Source: Planifilum sp021793745 (GTDB lineage Bacteria; Bacillota; Bacilli; Thermoactinomycetales; DSM-44946). From it: a stretch of 33,794 nucleotides of DNA. Both the position numbers and the translations under genes were made by a program. The notes under the pieces were generated by a model. The model was not told the origin of the DNA. It worked only from the letters and a program-made list of their open reading frames with translations, and did no database searches. The stretch spans positions 1 through 33,794 of the forward strand of contig CALKAM010000042.1 of the NCBI GenBank assembly GCA_937983105.1. The letters are read 5' to 3'. Below are positions 15,198 to 24,246 of this stretch, piece by piece (the first letter of the stretch is position 1; the number at the start of each line of letters is the position of its first letter).

Positions 15198-16505
15198 ATG
15201 GCTCAGGAAAAATTTGATGCAATCGTGGTAGGGGCCGGACCCGCCGGCAGCGCCGCCGCTTACACGATGGCCAAGGCGGGGCTTTCGGTGGTTCTCTTGG
15301 AACGGGGCGAATTTCCGGGTGCCAAAAATTTATTCGGAGGCGTATTGTATCGGAAACAGTTGGAGGAGATCCTTCCCGATAAATGGAAAAAAGCGCCGGT
15401 GGAGCGGCGGGTTGTCGAGCAGCGGATCTGGTTGATGGGGGAGGAGTCGGCGGTCACCTTGGGTCACCGCAATGAGGCGTATAAGGAGCCGGTCAATTGC
15501 TGGACGGCCCTGCGCGTCAAGTTTGACCAGTGGTTCGCCGATCAGGCGGTGGAGGCGGGGGCGCTGCCGATCTATTCGACGGTGGCGACGGAGCTGATCA
15601 CCGAAGGGGATCGGGTCATCGGCGTCCGCACCGACCGGGAAGACGGGGATCTGTACGCCGACGCGGTGATTATCGCCGACGGGGTGAATTCGCTGCTGGG
15701 GAAATCGCTGGGCATCCATCGGGAGTGGAAGCCGGACGAGGTGTCCCTGGCGGTCAAGGAAGTGATCGCCCTCCCCCGGGAAAAGATCGAAGATCGCTTC
15801 AACCTGGAGAAGGACGAGGGCGTCACCATTGAATTTTTCGGCAAGACCTCCCTGGGGATGGCCGGGATGGGCTTTCTGTACACGAACAAGGATACCCTGT
15901 CCCTGGGTATCGGCGTCATGGTGAACCATCTCAAGAAGAAGAAGATCAAGCCCTATGAGATTTTGGACCATGTCAAGAAACATCCGATGATCCGCCGCCT
16001 GATCGAGGGCGGCGAAGTGAAGGAATACTCCGGCCACCTGATCCCCGAGGGGGGGTGGAATTCGGTCCCCCCGTTGAGCGGCAACGGCTGGTGCATCGTG
16101 GGGGATGCCGCACAGCTGGTCAATTTTGTGCACCGGGAGGGGTCCAATCTGGCGATGACCTCGGGCCGGTATGCCGGGGAAGCCGTGATCGAGGCGAAGA
16201 AACGCGGTGACTTCTCCCAGGAGACCCTCAGCCTTTACGACGAAAAGATCCACCAGTCCTTCATCCGCAAGGATCTTGTCAAATACAAGGGCATGCACGA
16301 ATTTTTGAAGGAAGAAGATCCCGATCTCCTCTTCAATCGGCTGCCGCAAGCGGCCAATCAAGCCCTCTATGAACTGTTCCTCGTCGACGGGGTTCCCAAA
16401 GGGGAGAAACAGAAAAAGATGCTGAACTATCTGAAGGAGGCGGGAGGCGGAGCCTGGGGGCTGGCCAAATTGGGAATCAAAGGATGGAGGGCGATGAACG
16501 GATGA
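15198..16505 (+). CDS. fixC: FixC, ETF:quinone oxidoreductase-like flavoprotein
   Basis: A 435-residue FAD protein related to ETF-quinone oxidoreductase that passes electrons from FixAB towards quinone. Rossmann GAGPAGSAAA at residues 12-21, LLERGEFPGAKNLFGG, YADAVIIADGVNSLLGK, and WCIVGDAAQLVN for FAD binding near residue 305. The C-terminal quinone-facing part includes REGSNLAMTSGRYAGEAVIE. It lacks the iron-sulfur domain of mitochondrial ETF-QO, which is supplied here by the separate fixX. GGAGGCGGAGAG precedes the ATG. Its stop overlaps the fixX start. Confidence 0.93.
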   Translation: MAQEKFDAIVVGAGPAGSAAAYTMAKAGLSVVLLERGEFPGAKNLFGGVLYRKQLEEILPDKWKKAPVERRVVEQRIWLMGEESAVTLGHRNEAYKEPVNCWTALRVKFDQWFADQAVEAGALPIYSTVATELITEGDRVIGVRTDREDGDLYADAVIIADGVNSLLGKSLGIHREWKPDEVSLAVKEVIALPREKIEDRFNLEKDEGVTIEFFGKTSLGMAGMGFLYTNKDTLSLGIGVMVNHLKKKKIKPYEILDHVKKHPMIRRLIEGGEVKEYSGHLIPEGGWNSVPPLSGNGWCIVGDAAQLVNFVHREGSNLAMTSGRYAGEAVIEAKKRGDFSQETLSLYDEKIHQSFIRKDLVKYKGMHEFLKEEDPDLLFNRLPQAANQALYELFLVDGVPKGEKQKKMLNYLKEAGGGAWGLAKLGIKGWRAMNG

Positions 16506-16783
16506 GTGAAATGAAGATCGCCGACCGGCTGTTCACCATCCGGTACAAGGTGGATGAACAGTCCCACCTGATCATCAAGGATCAGGAGGTCTGCCTGAGG
16601 TGCGAGACGAAGGAGTGCACCCATTTCTGTCCGGCGGATGTCTACGAATGGACCGGTGAAATGACCACGGTGGCCTTTGAAAACTGTATCGAGTGCGGCA
16701 CCTGCCGGATCGGTTGTCCCGATTACAATATTTACTGGGTGTATCCGAAGGGAGGTTACGGGATCACCTATAAATACGGATGA
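16502..16783 (+). CDS. fixX: FixX, ferredoxin-like protein
   Basis: A 93-residue ferredoxin subunit of the FixABCX complex. Two Cys clusters are visible: CLRCETKECTHFCP and CIECGTCRIGCP, the second a full 4Fe-4S motif. The length and the ending GGYGITYKYG are typical of FixX. The ATG at 16502 overlaps the fixC TGA and has GGAGGG 10 bases upstream; an in-frame ATG at 16484 lies within that site and is rejected. Confidence 0.93.
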   Translation: MSEMKIADRLFTIRYKVDEQSHLIIKDQEVCLRCETKECTHFCPADVYEWTGEMTTVAFENCIECGTCRIGCPDYNIYWVYPKGGYGITYKYG

Positions 16784-16903
16784 GAAGGCGGCCCGTCCAT
16801 GCGATCCCTGGGGAGGGAGTTCGGCTTCCCGGTGCGGCCGGCCCACAGCCCTCCGGCTTCGTCATCATCGAGCCGAGAGGCTCTTGCTCGGTCCACAACC
16901 TCA

Positions 16904-16929
16904 CCCTGTCGCAGGACAGGGCCGTTTTT
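16904..16929 (+). terminator. Terminator of the fixABCX operon
   Basis: Perfect 7-bp stem CCCTGTC/GACAGGG with a GCAG loop, then CCG and five T. It stands 120 bases after fixX. Confidence 0.8.
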
Positions 16930-17032
16930 ATCGGCCGGAACGCCGGAGAATGGATGAAAGAAGGTTTTTTCCGGTATAATGGGGGCAAGGTATTTCGCCA
17001 TGGTCGAGTGTTATCATCAGGAGGGGAAATGA

Positions 17033-17503
17033 ATGGATCTTCGGGATTATCGCAATTGTTTGGGCACCTTCGCCACCGGTGTCACCGTGGTGACCTTCGA
17101 CACGGACCAAGGAAAGCACGGGTTTACCGCCAACTCCTTCACGTCGGTATCCCTGGAGCCGCCCCTGGTGTTGGTGTCGGTAAGTCGAAACATCAAATCC
17201 TGCACCTACATGCGCGACAATGCCTTTGCCGTCAACATCCTCCGCGGGCACCAACAAGACCTCGCCCTCCATTTCGCAGGCAAGCCCCAGGAGGGCCTCG
17301 AGGTTCCTTGGAGAGAAGGGGACTTTGCGCCCTATTTGGCCGATGCCCTCGCCACCATCCAATGCGTCCCCTGGAAGTCGTACGACGGGGGCGATCACGT
17401 GTTGTATCTGGGCGAAGTGAAGCACTATCAATACGACGAGGGGGATGCCCTGGGCTTTTTCAGGGGTCACTTCTTCCCCGTCTCTCTGGAATCCAGAAGC
17501 TGA
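17033..17503 (+). CDS. Flavin reductase family protein (FMN-binding)
   Basis: A 156-residue single-domain protein of the HpaC/RutF type that reduces FMN or FAD with NAD(P)H for a partner monooxygenase. Seen: NCLGTFATGVTVVT near the start, GFTANSFTSVSLEPPLVLVS (the FMN phosphate loop), NAFAVNILRGHQQDLA, and DHVLYLGEVKHY near the end. The ATG has GGAGGGG 6 bases upstream, and TATAAT at 16975-16980 may be its -10. No monooxygenase is adjacent, so the partner is unknown. Confidence 0.92.
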   Translation: MDLRDYRNCLGTFATGVTVVTFDTDQGKHGFTANSFTSVSLEPPLVLVSVSRNIKSCTYMRDNAFAVNILRGHQQDLALHFAGKPQEGLEVPWREGDFAPYLADALATIQCVPWKSYDGGDHVLYLGEVKHYQYDEGDALGFFRGHFFPVSLESRS

Positions 17504-17607
17504 TGCCGAGGCCGGCGGTGCGCCGCAACCCTTCGGCCGGCGCTCCCCGGCGGCTCTTCTCATGCGATCCGTTGTGGACCGAATTCCGGATGCGGGGGTA
17601 AGTGCCG

Positions 17608-17844
17608 ATGGCTTATTACGCGGCGATTTTGCACACCTATCGTCCCCAGCATTTGGCCTATCTGGAATCCCTGAAGGAGCAGGGGAAGATTTTTGCGATG
17701 GGCCCCTTCGCCGACGGAGCGGGCGGACTGGTGATTGATATCGCCGACTCCCTGGAGGAGGCGAAGGAAATGGCGGAGAAGGATCCCTACGTGGTTGAGG
17801 GCGTCCGCCGGCTGGAGATGCACGAATGGAAAAGGGTCCGGTGA
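17608..17844 (+). CDS. YciI-family protein
   Basis: A 78-residue protein of the YciI/muconolactone-isomerase-like ferredoxin fold: AAILHTYRPQHLAYLESLKE, GKIFAMGPFADGAGGLVI, EEAKEMAEKDPYVVEGV. The conserved His and Asp-Pro pair fits the family. The catalytic role of most members is unknown. I prefer the ATG at 17608 (GGGGG 9 bases upstream) over a GTG two codons earlier. It may be co-transcribed with the flavin reductase 104 bases upstream. Confidence 0.88.
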   Translation: MAYYAAILHTYRPQHLAYLESLKEQGKIFAMGPFADGAGGLVIDIADSLEEAKEMAEKDPYVVEGVRRLEMHEWKRVR

Positions 17845-18278
17845 TCATCCGGGTTTGCGCGCCAAAAAAACCGCCGCCCCCGGCTTCCGGCCGGATGACG
17901 GCACAACCTGTTGGTACGGAAGGGGATTGTGGAAAGTAACCTTCCATGGTATATCACTATGCGCATGCCTTGTTCCGAAATGACGGTTGATCGAAGGAAA
18001 TTTTGAACCCCGGTTGATTTCCGTTTCAACACCGCCTTTGCGGTGTTTTTTCGTTTCGGTTTGAAACGGGATCCACCCCGGCGGCCCGCTCCACATGGAT
18101 AGCCGGCAGCAGGGGGGATCGGACGGCGGCCCGAGGAAAACCGGCGGTGAGATTCAAGGCGGGACGGTGTCGAAACCCCGATTCTTTTGCCTTATTTTGT
18201 AAACCGCGAAGGAGTTGCCGGGAGGGATGTGTAAGAGAACAATAGAGCGTTATCGGATACAGAAAGGAGCGGGGTCCG
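17845..18278. other. Intergenic region with a terminator
   Basis: No gene is seen in these 434 bases. Besides the terminator at 18029-18051 there is a short palindrome TGGAAAGTAACCTTCCA at 17930-17946 of unknown meaning. Promoter elements for the next gene are not obvious. Confidence 0.5.
18029..18051 (+). terminator. Intrinsic terminator after the YciI gene
   Basis: Perfect 7-bp stem ACACCGC/GCGGTGT with a CTTT loop running into six T. It lies 185 bases after the stop. Confidence 0.88.
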
Positions 18279-19154
18279 TTGGCTTCCTCTCCCGAAAAGG
18301 ATCCGGTCGCCGATGCCGACCGGGTGGAGGCGTTTTACACCCTGGAGGAAGTGGCCAAGGAATGTCAGGTGAGCATCGATGATCTGATGCGACGCATTTC
18401 CGAGGGAACGATCCAGGGTGTACAAAAGGGGGACCAGTGGCTGATTCCCCATGAGGAAATGAAGAAGTTGGCGGATGAATCGTTGGAGAAACCGAATGGG
18501 GAACCTTTATCGGAATGGGAAGTAAACGGGTTGACGGCGCTGACGGTTCCCTCTTCGGAAACTGGTGATGAAAAGGAAGATTCGAGGAGCAACCGGGCCA
18601 GGGAACTCTTTTCCGAGTGGTTGAAGGGTCTGAAACATGCGAAATGGAACGACAAATGGGATGTGAAAGTGAAGGAGTGGGTCGGCCGGTTCTTTCAGAT
18701 CGTGGAGCGCCTGCGAAAAAGGGAGGTGGAGGAGGAGGGCGTCCGGCAGAAGGTGAGCCTCAAACTGGGGATCATGACCGGCCGCAAGGAAATGAACTGC
18801 GATTTTTGCCAGGTGACGGATCACTTTTACCCCGGGGCCCTTTTCGCCGACATCTATGTGGATGGAGAGCTGAAGTGGGTGATGTGTCCCAACTGCTTGT
18901 GGTATTGCCGGGAACAGTCCAATGGCTCCCTGGAAAAGAATGTGCGGGCCCGTTTCAACCATTTGGCATACCGGTTGGAGCAGGAGGCACGGCGGGCCCG
19001 CCGCCTGGCGGCATCGGAGGATTTCCGCGTGCCCAGCCATCACGAATGGGAGGCTTGGGAAACGGCATCCTATGCTCTGAAGGAAGTGGCGTCTACCTAT
19101 GATGTCGGGGTCGATGATTCGGGGTTCGCCGATACCGATGGAAGGGATCAATGA
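18279..19154 (+). CDS. Unknown protein: excisionase-type HTH plus Cys-rich domain
   Basis: A 291-residue protein I do not recognise as a named family. Residues 19-66 (YTLEEVAKECQVSIDDLM, then GTIQGVQKGDQWLIPHEE) look like a MerR/excisionase-type HTH_17 domain. Residues 75-110 are an acidic linker. Residues 110-165 are helical and charged. C174/C177 (CDFC) and C203/C206 (CPNC, with C210) probably bind zinc, and the end is helical (RLEQEARRARRLAASEDF). TTG start with AAAGGAG 9 bases upstream. A single-gene unit between two terminators. DNA binding is inferred from the HTH only. Confidence 0.75.
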   Translation: MASSPEKDPVADADRVEAFYTLEEVAKECQVSIDDLMRRISEGTIQGVQKGDQWLIPHEEMKKLADESLEKPNGEPLSEWEVNGLTALTVPSSETGDEKEDSRSNRARELFSEWLKGLKHAKWNDKWDVKVKEWVGRFFQIVERLRKREVEEEGVRQKVSLKLGIMTGRKEMNCDFCQVTDHFYPGALFADIYVDGELKWVMCPNCLWYCREQSNGSLEKNVRARFNHLAYRLEQEARRARRLAASEDFRVPSHHEWEAWETASYALKEVASTYDVGVDDSGFADTDGRDQ

Positions 19155-19208
19155 GTTCAACAAGCGGCCAGTCGCCGTTCAAGACCGATGCCAACCCTCA
19201 TTGATCGC

Positions 19209-19234
19209 GCGCCGCCCGTTGGGTGGCGCTTTTT
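19209..19234 (+). terminator. Terminator before sucA
   Basis: A 9-bp stem GCGCCGCCC/GGGTGGCGC (one G-T pair) with a GTT loop, followed by five T. Confidence 0.88.
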
Positions 19235-19372
19235 GTTCATCGGCTTTCCTTCAACGGTGTCGGTTCGTATCCAGTTTTCCGGGGCGATTTTCTTTTTGGT
19301 CGGCCTCCTTTGGATAAAGGATGATAAATAGGGAAAAACAGGTAAAGAAAGCTTTTTGGGAGGATGGGACAC

Positions 19373-22237
19373 ATGGTGGAGAGGAACATCGGGGTCATCT
19401 CGTGGGAGTGTTTTCACGGTGCCAATCTGGCATATCTCATCGAGCAATATGAGCGATATGTCGAGGACCCCCGTTCGGTAGAAGCGTCCGTCCGGACGCT
19501 TTTTGAACGCCTGGGTCCGCCGCCGGCTGTACCTTCCGCCGATGTTTCGAGGTCGGGGCAGACGGATCCGGCGGAGATCCGGAAGGTGGTGGCCGCTGTG
19601 GAGCTGGCGGAGCGGATTCGCGCTTACGGTCACCGCCAAGCGCGGATCAACCCCTTGAAAACGGAGGTGTTTCCCGATGCCCGACTCGATCCTGCGACCT
19701 ATGGCCTCACCGAGGAGGACCTTCGCCGGATGCGGGCCGATTGGATCTGGCCGGGGGCTCCCGAAGGGGTGCGGACGGGTCTGGATGCCATCCTGCGGCT
19801 CAAGAAAATCTACACCGGCTCCCTCGCCTTCGAATTTTCCCATGTCCACGATCCTGAAGAACGGGAGTGGTTGGATCATCAGGTGGAATCCGGAGAGGTT
19901 CACTCCTTCTTGCCGCCGGAAAAGCGGAGAGCCCTGCTGAGGCGGTTGGTGGAAGTGGAAGGGTTTGAGCGGTTTTTGCACCGCACGTTTCCGGGACAAA
20001 AGCGGTTTTCCATTGAAGGACTCGATGTGTTGGTGCCGATGCTGGATGAGTTGATCCGTCAAAGCGTCCATAACGGTGTCAAAAATGTCGTGATCGGCAT
20101 GGCTCATCGTGGCCGTCTCAACGTGCTGGCCCATGTGCTGGGGAAACCCTACGAAGTCATCTTTTCCGAATTTCATCACGCCCCCGACAAGGAGCGGGTT
20201 CCCTCGGAGGGGTCTGCGGGGATCAACTTCGGATGGACGGGGGATGTGAAATACCATATGGGCGCCGAGCGGGAATGGGAGCAAAAGGACCGGAGGGAAA
20301 TCCTCCAGGCCCGCCTCACCCTCGCCAACAACCCCAGCCACCTGGAGTTTGTCGATCCTGTCGTCGAAGGGTACGCCCGTGCCGCCCAGGAGGACCGCCG
20401 ACAACCCGGGTTTCCGAAACAGGATGTGTCCCGGGCGATGGCGATCCTGATCCACGGAGACGCGGCCTTTCCCGGTGAAGGGATTGTGGCCGAAACCCTC
20501 AACTTGAGCCGGCTCCGGGGTTATTCGACAGGAGGTACCGTCCACATCATCGCCAACAATCAGCTGGGATTCACCACCGAAAGCACCGATGCCCGGTCGA
20601 CCGCCTATGCCTCGGATCTGGCCAAGGGCTTTGAGATTCCGGTGGTCCATGTCAATGCCGATGATCCGGAGGCGTGTCTGGCGGCGGTTCGGTTGGCCTG
20701 GGCGTACCGTCGCCGGTTCCGGAAGGATTTCCTGATCGACCTGTTGGGATACCGGCGCTACGGTCACAATGAAATGGACGACCCCGTCGCGACGCAACCG
20801 CAGATGTACGAGCAGATTCAAAAACGCCCCAGTCTGGTTGCCCGGTATGCCCGGCGGCTGGAGGAGGAGGGGCAGACGACCCGGGAAGACGTGGCCCGGG
20901 CGGAAAAGGAAGTGGAGGATCAGCTGAGGCAGGCTTATCGAAAGATGAAGGAGAATCCCCCCGACGCGTGGGAAACGATGGAGAGAGAGGCCGCGGTTCC
21001 GGAGCTGCCGGAAGTGGATACAGCGGTGGAGGAGGAGACCCTGCGCGCGCTCAACCGGGAACTGCTGCGCAAACCGGAGGGCTTTAACCGCTATCCAAAA
21101 CTGGAACGGATCCTTCTCCGCCGGGCGGAAGCCCTGGAGAAGGAGGGGATGGTGGATTGGTCCCTGGCGGAAACCCTGGCCTTCGCCACCATCCTGACCG
21201 ACGGGACCGCCATCCGCATGTCCGGCCAGGATACGGAGCGTGGGACCTTCGCCCATCGGCACCTGATCCTGCACGATCCGAAAACGGGCCGTTCGTACTC
21301 TCCGCTGCACCTCCTCAGCCAGGCCCGGGCCTCCTTCGCCATCTACAACAGCCCCCTCTCGGAAGCTTCCGTCCTGGGTTTTGAATACGGGTACGACGTG
21401 TTTGCAACCGACACCCTCGTCCTGTGGGAAGCGCAGTTTGGCGATTTTGCCAACGCCGCCCAGGTGATCATCGACCAGTTTCTCTCCTCCGGCCGGGCCA
21501 AGTGGGGGCAGCGCTCCGGTCTGGTGATGCTGCTCCCCCACGGCTACGAGGGCCAAGGGCCCGAGCATTCCAGCGCCCGTCTGGAGCGATTCCTGCAGCT
21601 GGCGGCGGAGGATAACTGTATCGTGGCCAATCTGACCCGGGCTTCGCAAATTTTTCACCTACTCCGCCGGCAGGCAGTCCTGCTCGGGAAAAACGCCGAA
21701 CGTCCCCTCATCCTGATGACGCCGAAAAGCCTGCTCCGCCATCCCCAGACGGCGTCGCCCCTGTCGGATTTGACGGGCGGGCGGTTTCAACGGGTGATCG
21801 AACGGCCGGGGTGGAAGAAAAGGGCCGATCGCGTGGAGCGCCTGCTCCTCGCGAGCGGCAAAATTGCCGTGGAATTGGAAGAACGGCTGGACAGGGAGGA
21901 GGCCGGGGAGCGGATCCACTTGATCCGGGTGGAGCAGCTGTATCCGTTCCCGGAGGAGGATGTTCGCCGGGTGGTGCAGCGCTTTCCCCGCCTGCGGGAA
22001 TTGGTGTGGGTTCAGGAAGAACCGCGGAACATGGGGGCCTGGACCTATGTGGAACCCCGATTGCGCGCGGTGGCGCCGGAGGGGATATCCGTCGGTTACA
22101 TCGGCCGACCCGAGCGGTCCAGTCCGGCGGAGGGATTTTCTGAGATCCACGATATCGAACAACGGCGCATTCTCGATGAAGCGCTGCGTCCGACCAGGAC
22201 CTATACCGCTTTCAAACCGGGAGGGAACGAAACATGA
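19373..22237 (+). CDS. sucA: 2-oxoglutarate dehydrogenase E1 component
   Basis: A 954-residue thiamine-diphosphate enzyme of the TCA cycle. It decarboxylates 2-oxoglutarate and transfers the succinyl group to the lipoyl arm of SucB. N-terminal ISWECFHGANLAYLIEQYER matches the E1o start; GMAHRGRLNVL (about 241), HGDAAFPGEG (about 360) with IANNQLGFTT for cofactor binding, GYRRYGHNEMDDP (about 462), and the C-terminal transketolase part with LPHGYEGQGPEHSSARLERF. I prefer the ATG at 19373 because GGGAGG ends 9 bases before it; the ATG at 19364 touches the site. Full family length. Its stop overlaps the sucB start. The E3 subunit (lipoamide dehydrogenase) is not encoded nearby, as is common in this group. 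Confidence 0.96.
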   Translation: MVERNIGVISWECFHGANLAYLIEQYERYVEDPRSVEASVRTLFERLGPPPAVPSADVSRSGQTDPAEIRKVVAAVELAERIRAYGHRQARINPLKTEVFPDARLDPATYGLTEEDLRRMRADWIWPGAPEGVRTGLDAILRLKKIYTGSLAFEFSHVHDPEEREWLDHQVESGEVHSFLPPEKRRALLRRLVEVEGFERFLHRTFPGQKRFSIEGLDVLVPMLDELIRQSVHNGVKNVVIGMAHRGRLNVLAHVLGKPYEVIFSEFHHAPDKERVPSEGSAGINFGWTGDVKYHMGAEREWEQKDRREILQARLTLANNPSHLEFVDPVVEGYARAAQEDRRQPGFPKQDVSRAMAILIHGDAAFPGEGIVAETLNLSRLRGYSTGGTVHIIANNQLGFTTESTDARSTAYASDLAKGFEIPVVHVNADDPEACLAAVRLAWAYRRRFRKDFLIDLLGYRRYGHNEMDDPVATQPQMYEQIQKRPSLVARYARRLEEEGQTTREDVARAEKEVEDQLRQAYRKMKENPPDAWETMEREAAVPELPEVDTAVEEETLRALNRELLRKPEGFNRYPKLERILLRRAEALEKEGMVDWSLAETLAFATILTDGTAIRMSGQDTERGTFAHRHLILHDPKTGRSYSPLHLLSQARASFAIYNSPLSEASVLGFEYGYDVFATDTLVLWEAQFGDFANAAQVIIDQFLSSGRAKWGQRSGLVMLLPHGYEGQGPEHSSARLERFLQLAAEDNCIVANLTRASQIFHLLRRQAVLLGKNAERPLILMTPKSLLRHPQTASPLSDLTGGRFQRVIERPGWKKRADRVERLLLASGKIAVELEERLDREEAGERIHLIRVEQLYPFPEEDVRRVVQRFPRLRELVWVQEEPRNMGAWTYVEPRLRAVAPEGISVGYIGRPERSSPAEGFSEIHDIEQRRILDEALRPTRTYTAFKPGGNET

Positions 22238-23481
22238 TGGAAATCAAGGTTCCGGAACTGGCGGAATCCATCACCGAGGGGACCATCTCCAAATGGGTGA
22301 AACGGGAAGGGGAACCCGTCCAGGAAGGAGAGGTCGTAGCGGAACTGGAGACCGACAAGGTGAATGTGGAGATCAGCGCCGAGCGGGAAGGAACGCTGAA
22401 AAAGATTTTGAAGCAGGAGGGGGAGACCGTCCGGGTGGGTGAGGCGATCGCCCTGCTGGGTGAAGCGGGGGGCGGGGAAGCTCCGGCCGGCGAGGCGGAA
22501 AAAGAGGCGGAGGAGCCGGGATCGGACCCGCCGGAGCCCCGGGAGGCGGAAGGGAATGGCGTGGACGCCGACCGGCCTTCCCCCGCCGACCTTCCCGTCG
22601 CCACGCCCGCCGCGCGGAAATGGGCGCGGGAGCGGGGCATCGATCTCCGCCGGGTTTCAACGCGGGATCCCCGAGGGAGGGTGACGGCGGAGGACGTCCG
22701 GAATTACGGCGCGGAAGTTCCTCCGGCGGAGCAGGCACCCGACGGTCCGAAAAGGGATCGGCCGGTGGAGAAGGGAGATCGGCCGGTGGAGCGGGTCCGG
22801 ATGAGCCGGCGCCGCCTCACCATCGCCCGCCGGCTGCTGGAGGCAACCCAGTCGACGGCGATGCTCACCACCTTCAACGAGGCGGACATGAGCGCCATTA
22901 TGGAGATTCGCCGCCGCCGGAAAGAATGGTTTCAAAAGCGGCATGACGTGGGGCTGGGCTTCATGTCCTTCTTTACCAAAGCCGTCGTCGGAGCCTTGAA
23001 GGAATTCCCCTTGCTCAATGCGGAGATCCAGGGTGAGGAGATTCTGATCAAGAAGTACTACGACATCGGCATCGCCGTGTCCACGGACCAGGGTCTCGTC
23101 GTCCCGGTGGTCCGGGATGCGGACCGGCTCAATTTTCCGGAGATCGAGCACCGGATCGCCGCCCTGGCCGAAAGGGCCCGCTCCGGCTCCCTCACCCTGG
23201 AGGAGCTGCAGGGCGGCACCTTCACCATCACCAACGGCGGCGTGTTCGGCTCCCTCTATTCCACGCCGATCCTCAACCCGCCCCAGGTGGGAATCCTGGG
23301 CATGCACAAGATCCAGAAACGGCCGGTGGTGGTCGAGGATGACCGGGTGGAAGTTCGGCCGATGATGTATCTCGCCCTGTCCTACGATCACCGGATCATC
23401 GACGGGAAGGAGGCGGTCAGCTTCCTGGTCCGGGTGAAGGAAATGGTGGAGGACCCGGAGCAGCTGTTGCTGGAGGGCTGA
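22234..23481 (+). CDS. sucB: 2-oxoglutarate dehydrogenase E2, dihydrolipoyl succinyltransferase
   Basis: A 415-residue core subunit. The lipoyl domain covers residues 3-76, with the lipoylated K42 in LETDKVNVE. A Pro/Glu-rich linker (77-125) follows, then the E1/E3-binding domain (about 128-165: TPAARKWARERGIDL, DPRGRVTAEDV) and a second linker. The catalytic acyltransferase domain (about 190-415) has FMSFFTKAVV, GTFTITNGGVFGS, and the active-site YDHRIIDGKEA near the end. ATG overlaps the sucA TGA, with GGGAGGG 8 bases upstream. A strong terminator follows after 28 bases, so sucAB is a two-gene operon. Confidence 0.97.
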   Translation: MMEIKVPELAESITEGTISKWVKREGEPVQEGEVVAELETDKVNVEISAEREGTLKKILKQEGETVRVGEAIALLGEAGGGEAPAGEAEKEAEEPGSDPPEPREAEGNGVDADRPSPADLPVATPAARKWARERGIDLRRVSTRDPRGRVTAEDVRNYGAEVPPAEQAPDGPKRDRPVEKGDRPVERVRMSRRRLTIARRLLEATQSTAMLTTFNEADMSAIMEIRRRRKEWFQKRHDVGLGFMSFFTKAVVGALKEFPLLNAEIQGEEILIKKYYDIGIAVSTDQGLVVPVVRDADRLNFPEIEHRIAALAERARSGSLTLEELQGGTFTITNGGVFGSLYSTPILNPPQVGILGMHKIQKRPVVVEDDRVEVRPMMYLALSYDHRIIDGKEAVSFLVRVKEMVEDPEQLLLEG

Positions 23482-23509
23482 GTTTCCGAAGTTCCAAGGC
23501 AAACCATAA

Positions 23510-23542
23510 AAGGGGATCGGCCCTTTGGGCTGATCCCTTTTT
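23510..23542 (+). terminator. Terminator of sucAB
   Basis: GGGATCGGCCC pairs with GGGCTGATCCC (one G-T pair) around a TTT loop. The stem is extended by A-T pairs and followed by a T-tract. Confidence 0.93.
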
Positions 23543-23568
23543 GGGAGGGAAAGTCGCGATGCCCGGTG

Positions 23569-23874
23569 TCATCGCCGCGACGGTACCGTTTCGTCGCTGA
23601 ATTCGAATTGGCTCAGGCGGAACAGGGGATCCCTCTGCCCCGTACCGCTTTTAAAAACGAGATACAGATCACGGATGCCGTAGGCTCCGTCTTTCGCATG
23701 GGTGTCGATCATGGTCGATACGGTAAACCATTTGTCGGCGTCCTTCCGTTTCGGCACCCGCATGGTGCCCACCTTTTGGCCCCTGGGATGGTCCAGCCGG
23801 ACTTCGATCGTTCCCCCTCCGTGGGAGGCGACCCGCTGGTCCGACCCGTCGTTGGGATGCGGAGCCCGCCACCT
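23569..23874 (-). pseudogene. Remnant of a CBM6-type carbohydrate-binding module
   Basis: The minus strand reads about 101 residues without a plausible start; an in-frame TAA lies just upstream. RVASHGGGTIEVRLDHPRGQ, KWFTVSTMID, GIRDLYLVFKSG and RLSQFEFSDE follow the C-terminal half of CBM6 modules of secreted glycosidases (family pattern from memory). The beginning of the module and any catalytic domain are absent. Probably the tail of a lost glycoside hydrolase. A short gene starting at the ATG at 23772 is possible but has no evident ribosome binding site. Confidence 0.6.
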
Positions 23875-24246
23875 TTATGGGGACCGGGCGGATCGCTTGC
23901 CTCCTGCCGCCGGTTGGGGCGGCATTTTATCATTCCAGTTCTAGGCTAGGGGGAGGCAGACTCTGCGACATGGGCGGGGAATGGGAGAGCCATATCAAAC
24001 GCATACCGAAAGGACCGCCCTCCGATTGCGGGCTTTGTTGTTGGGATCAGCGCAAAAAGGGCCATCGACGTCGTCTCGACAGCCAGGGCAGGCCGTGAAG
24101 GGCGTGTTTGCAGGCCGGTGACTCCGCGGAAGAGGAGGAATTCGAAGCGGGGATGCGCCGGCTTCCTGATGCCCGGGAAGAGATTTTATCTGCCCTTGGA
24201 CATGACCAACACTGGTCGAAGGAATCCGATCCTGTGCCTGCTGGTG
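23875..24246. other. Intergenic region, no gene recognised
   Basis: No convincing coding sequence. One perfect hairpin TGCCGCC/GGCGGCA at 23905-23924 is followed by TTTT on the plus strand and resembles a terminator, but no rightward gene feeds it. No terminator for the leftward oxidase gene ending at 24247 is obvious. Confidence 0.4.

Noticed and set aside
19157..21658. 833-codon minus-strand open frame opposite sucA
   Set aside because: Low-complexity shadow composition with no start signal; the plus strand encodes an unmistakable SucA.
23905..23928. Strong terminator in the gap after sucAB
   Set aside because: The 7-bp hairpin with TTTT is on the plus strand, but the sucAB transcript already has a terminator at 23510-23542 and no gene lies between, so it may be chance in G+C-rich DNA.
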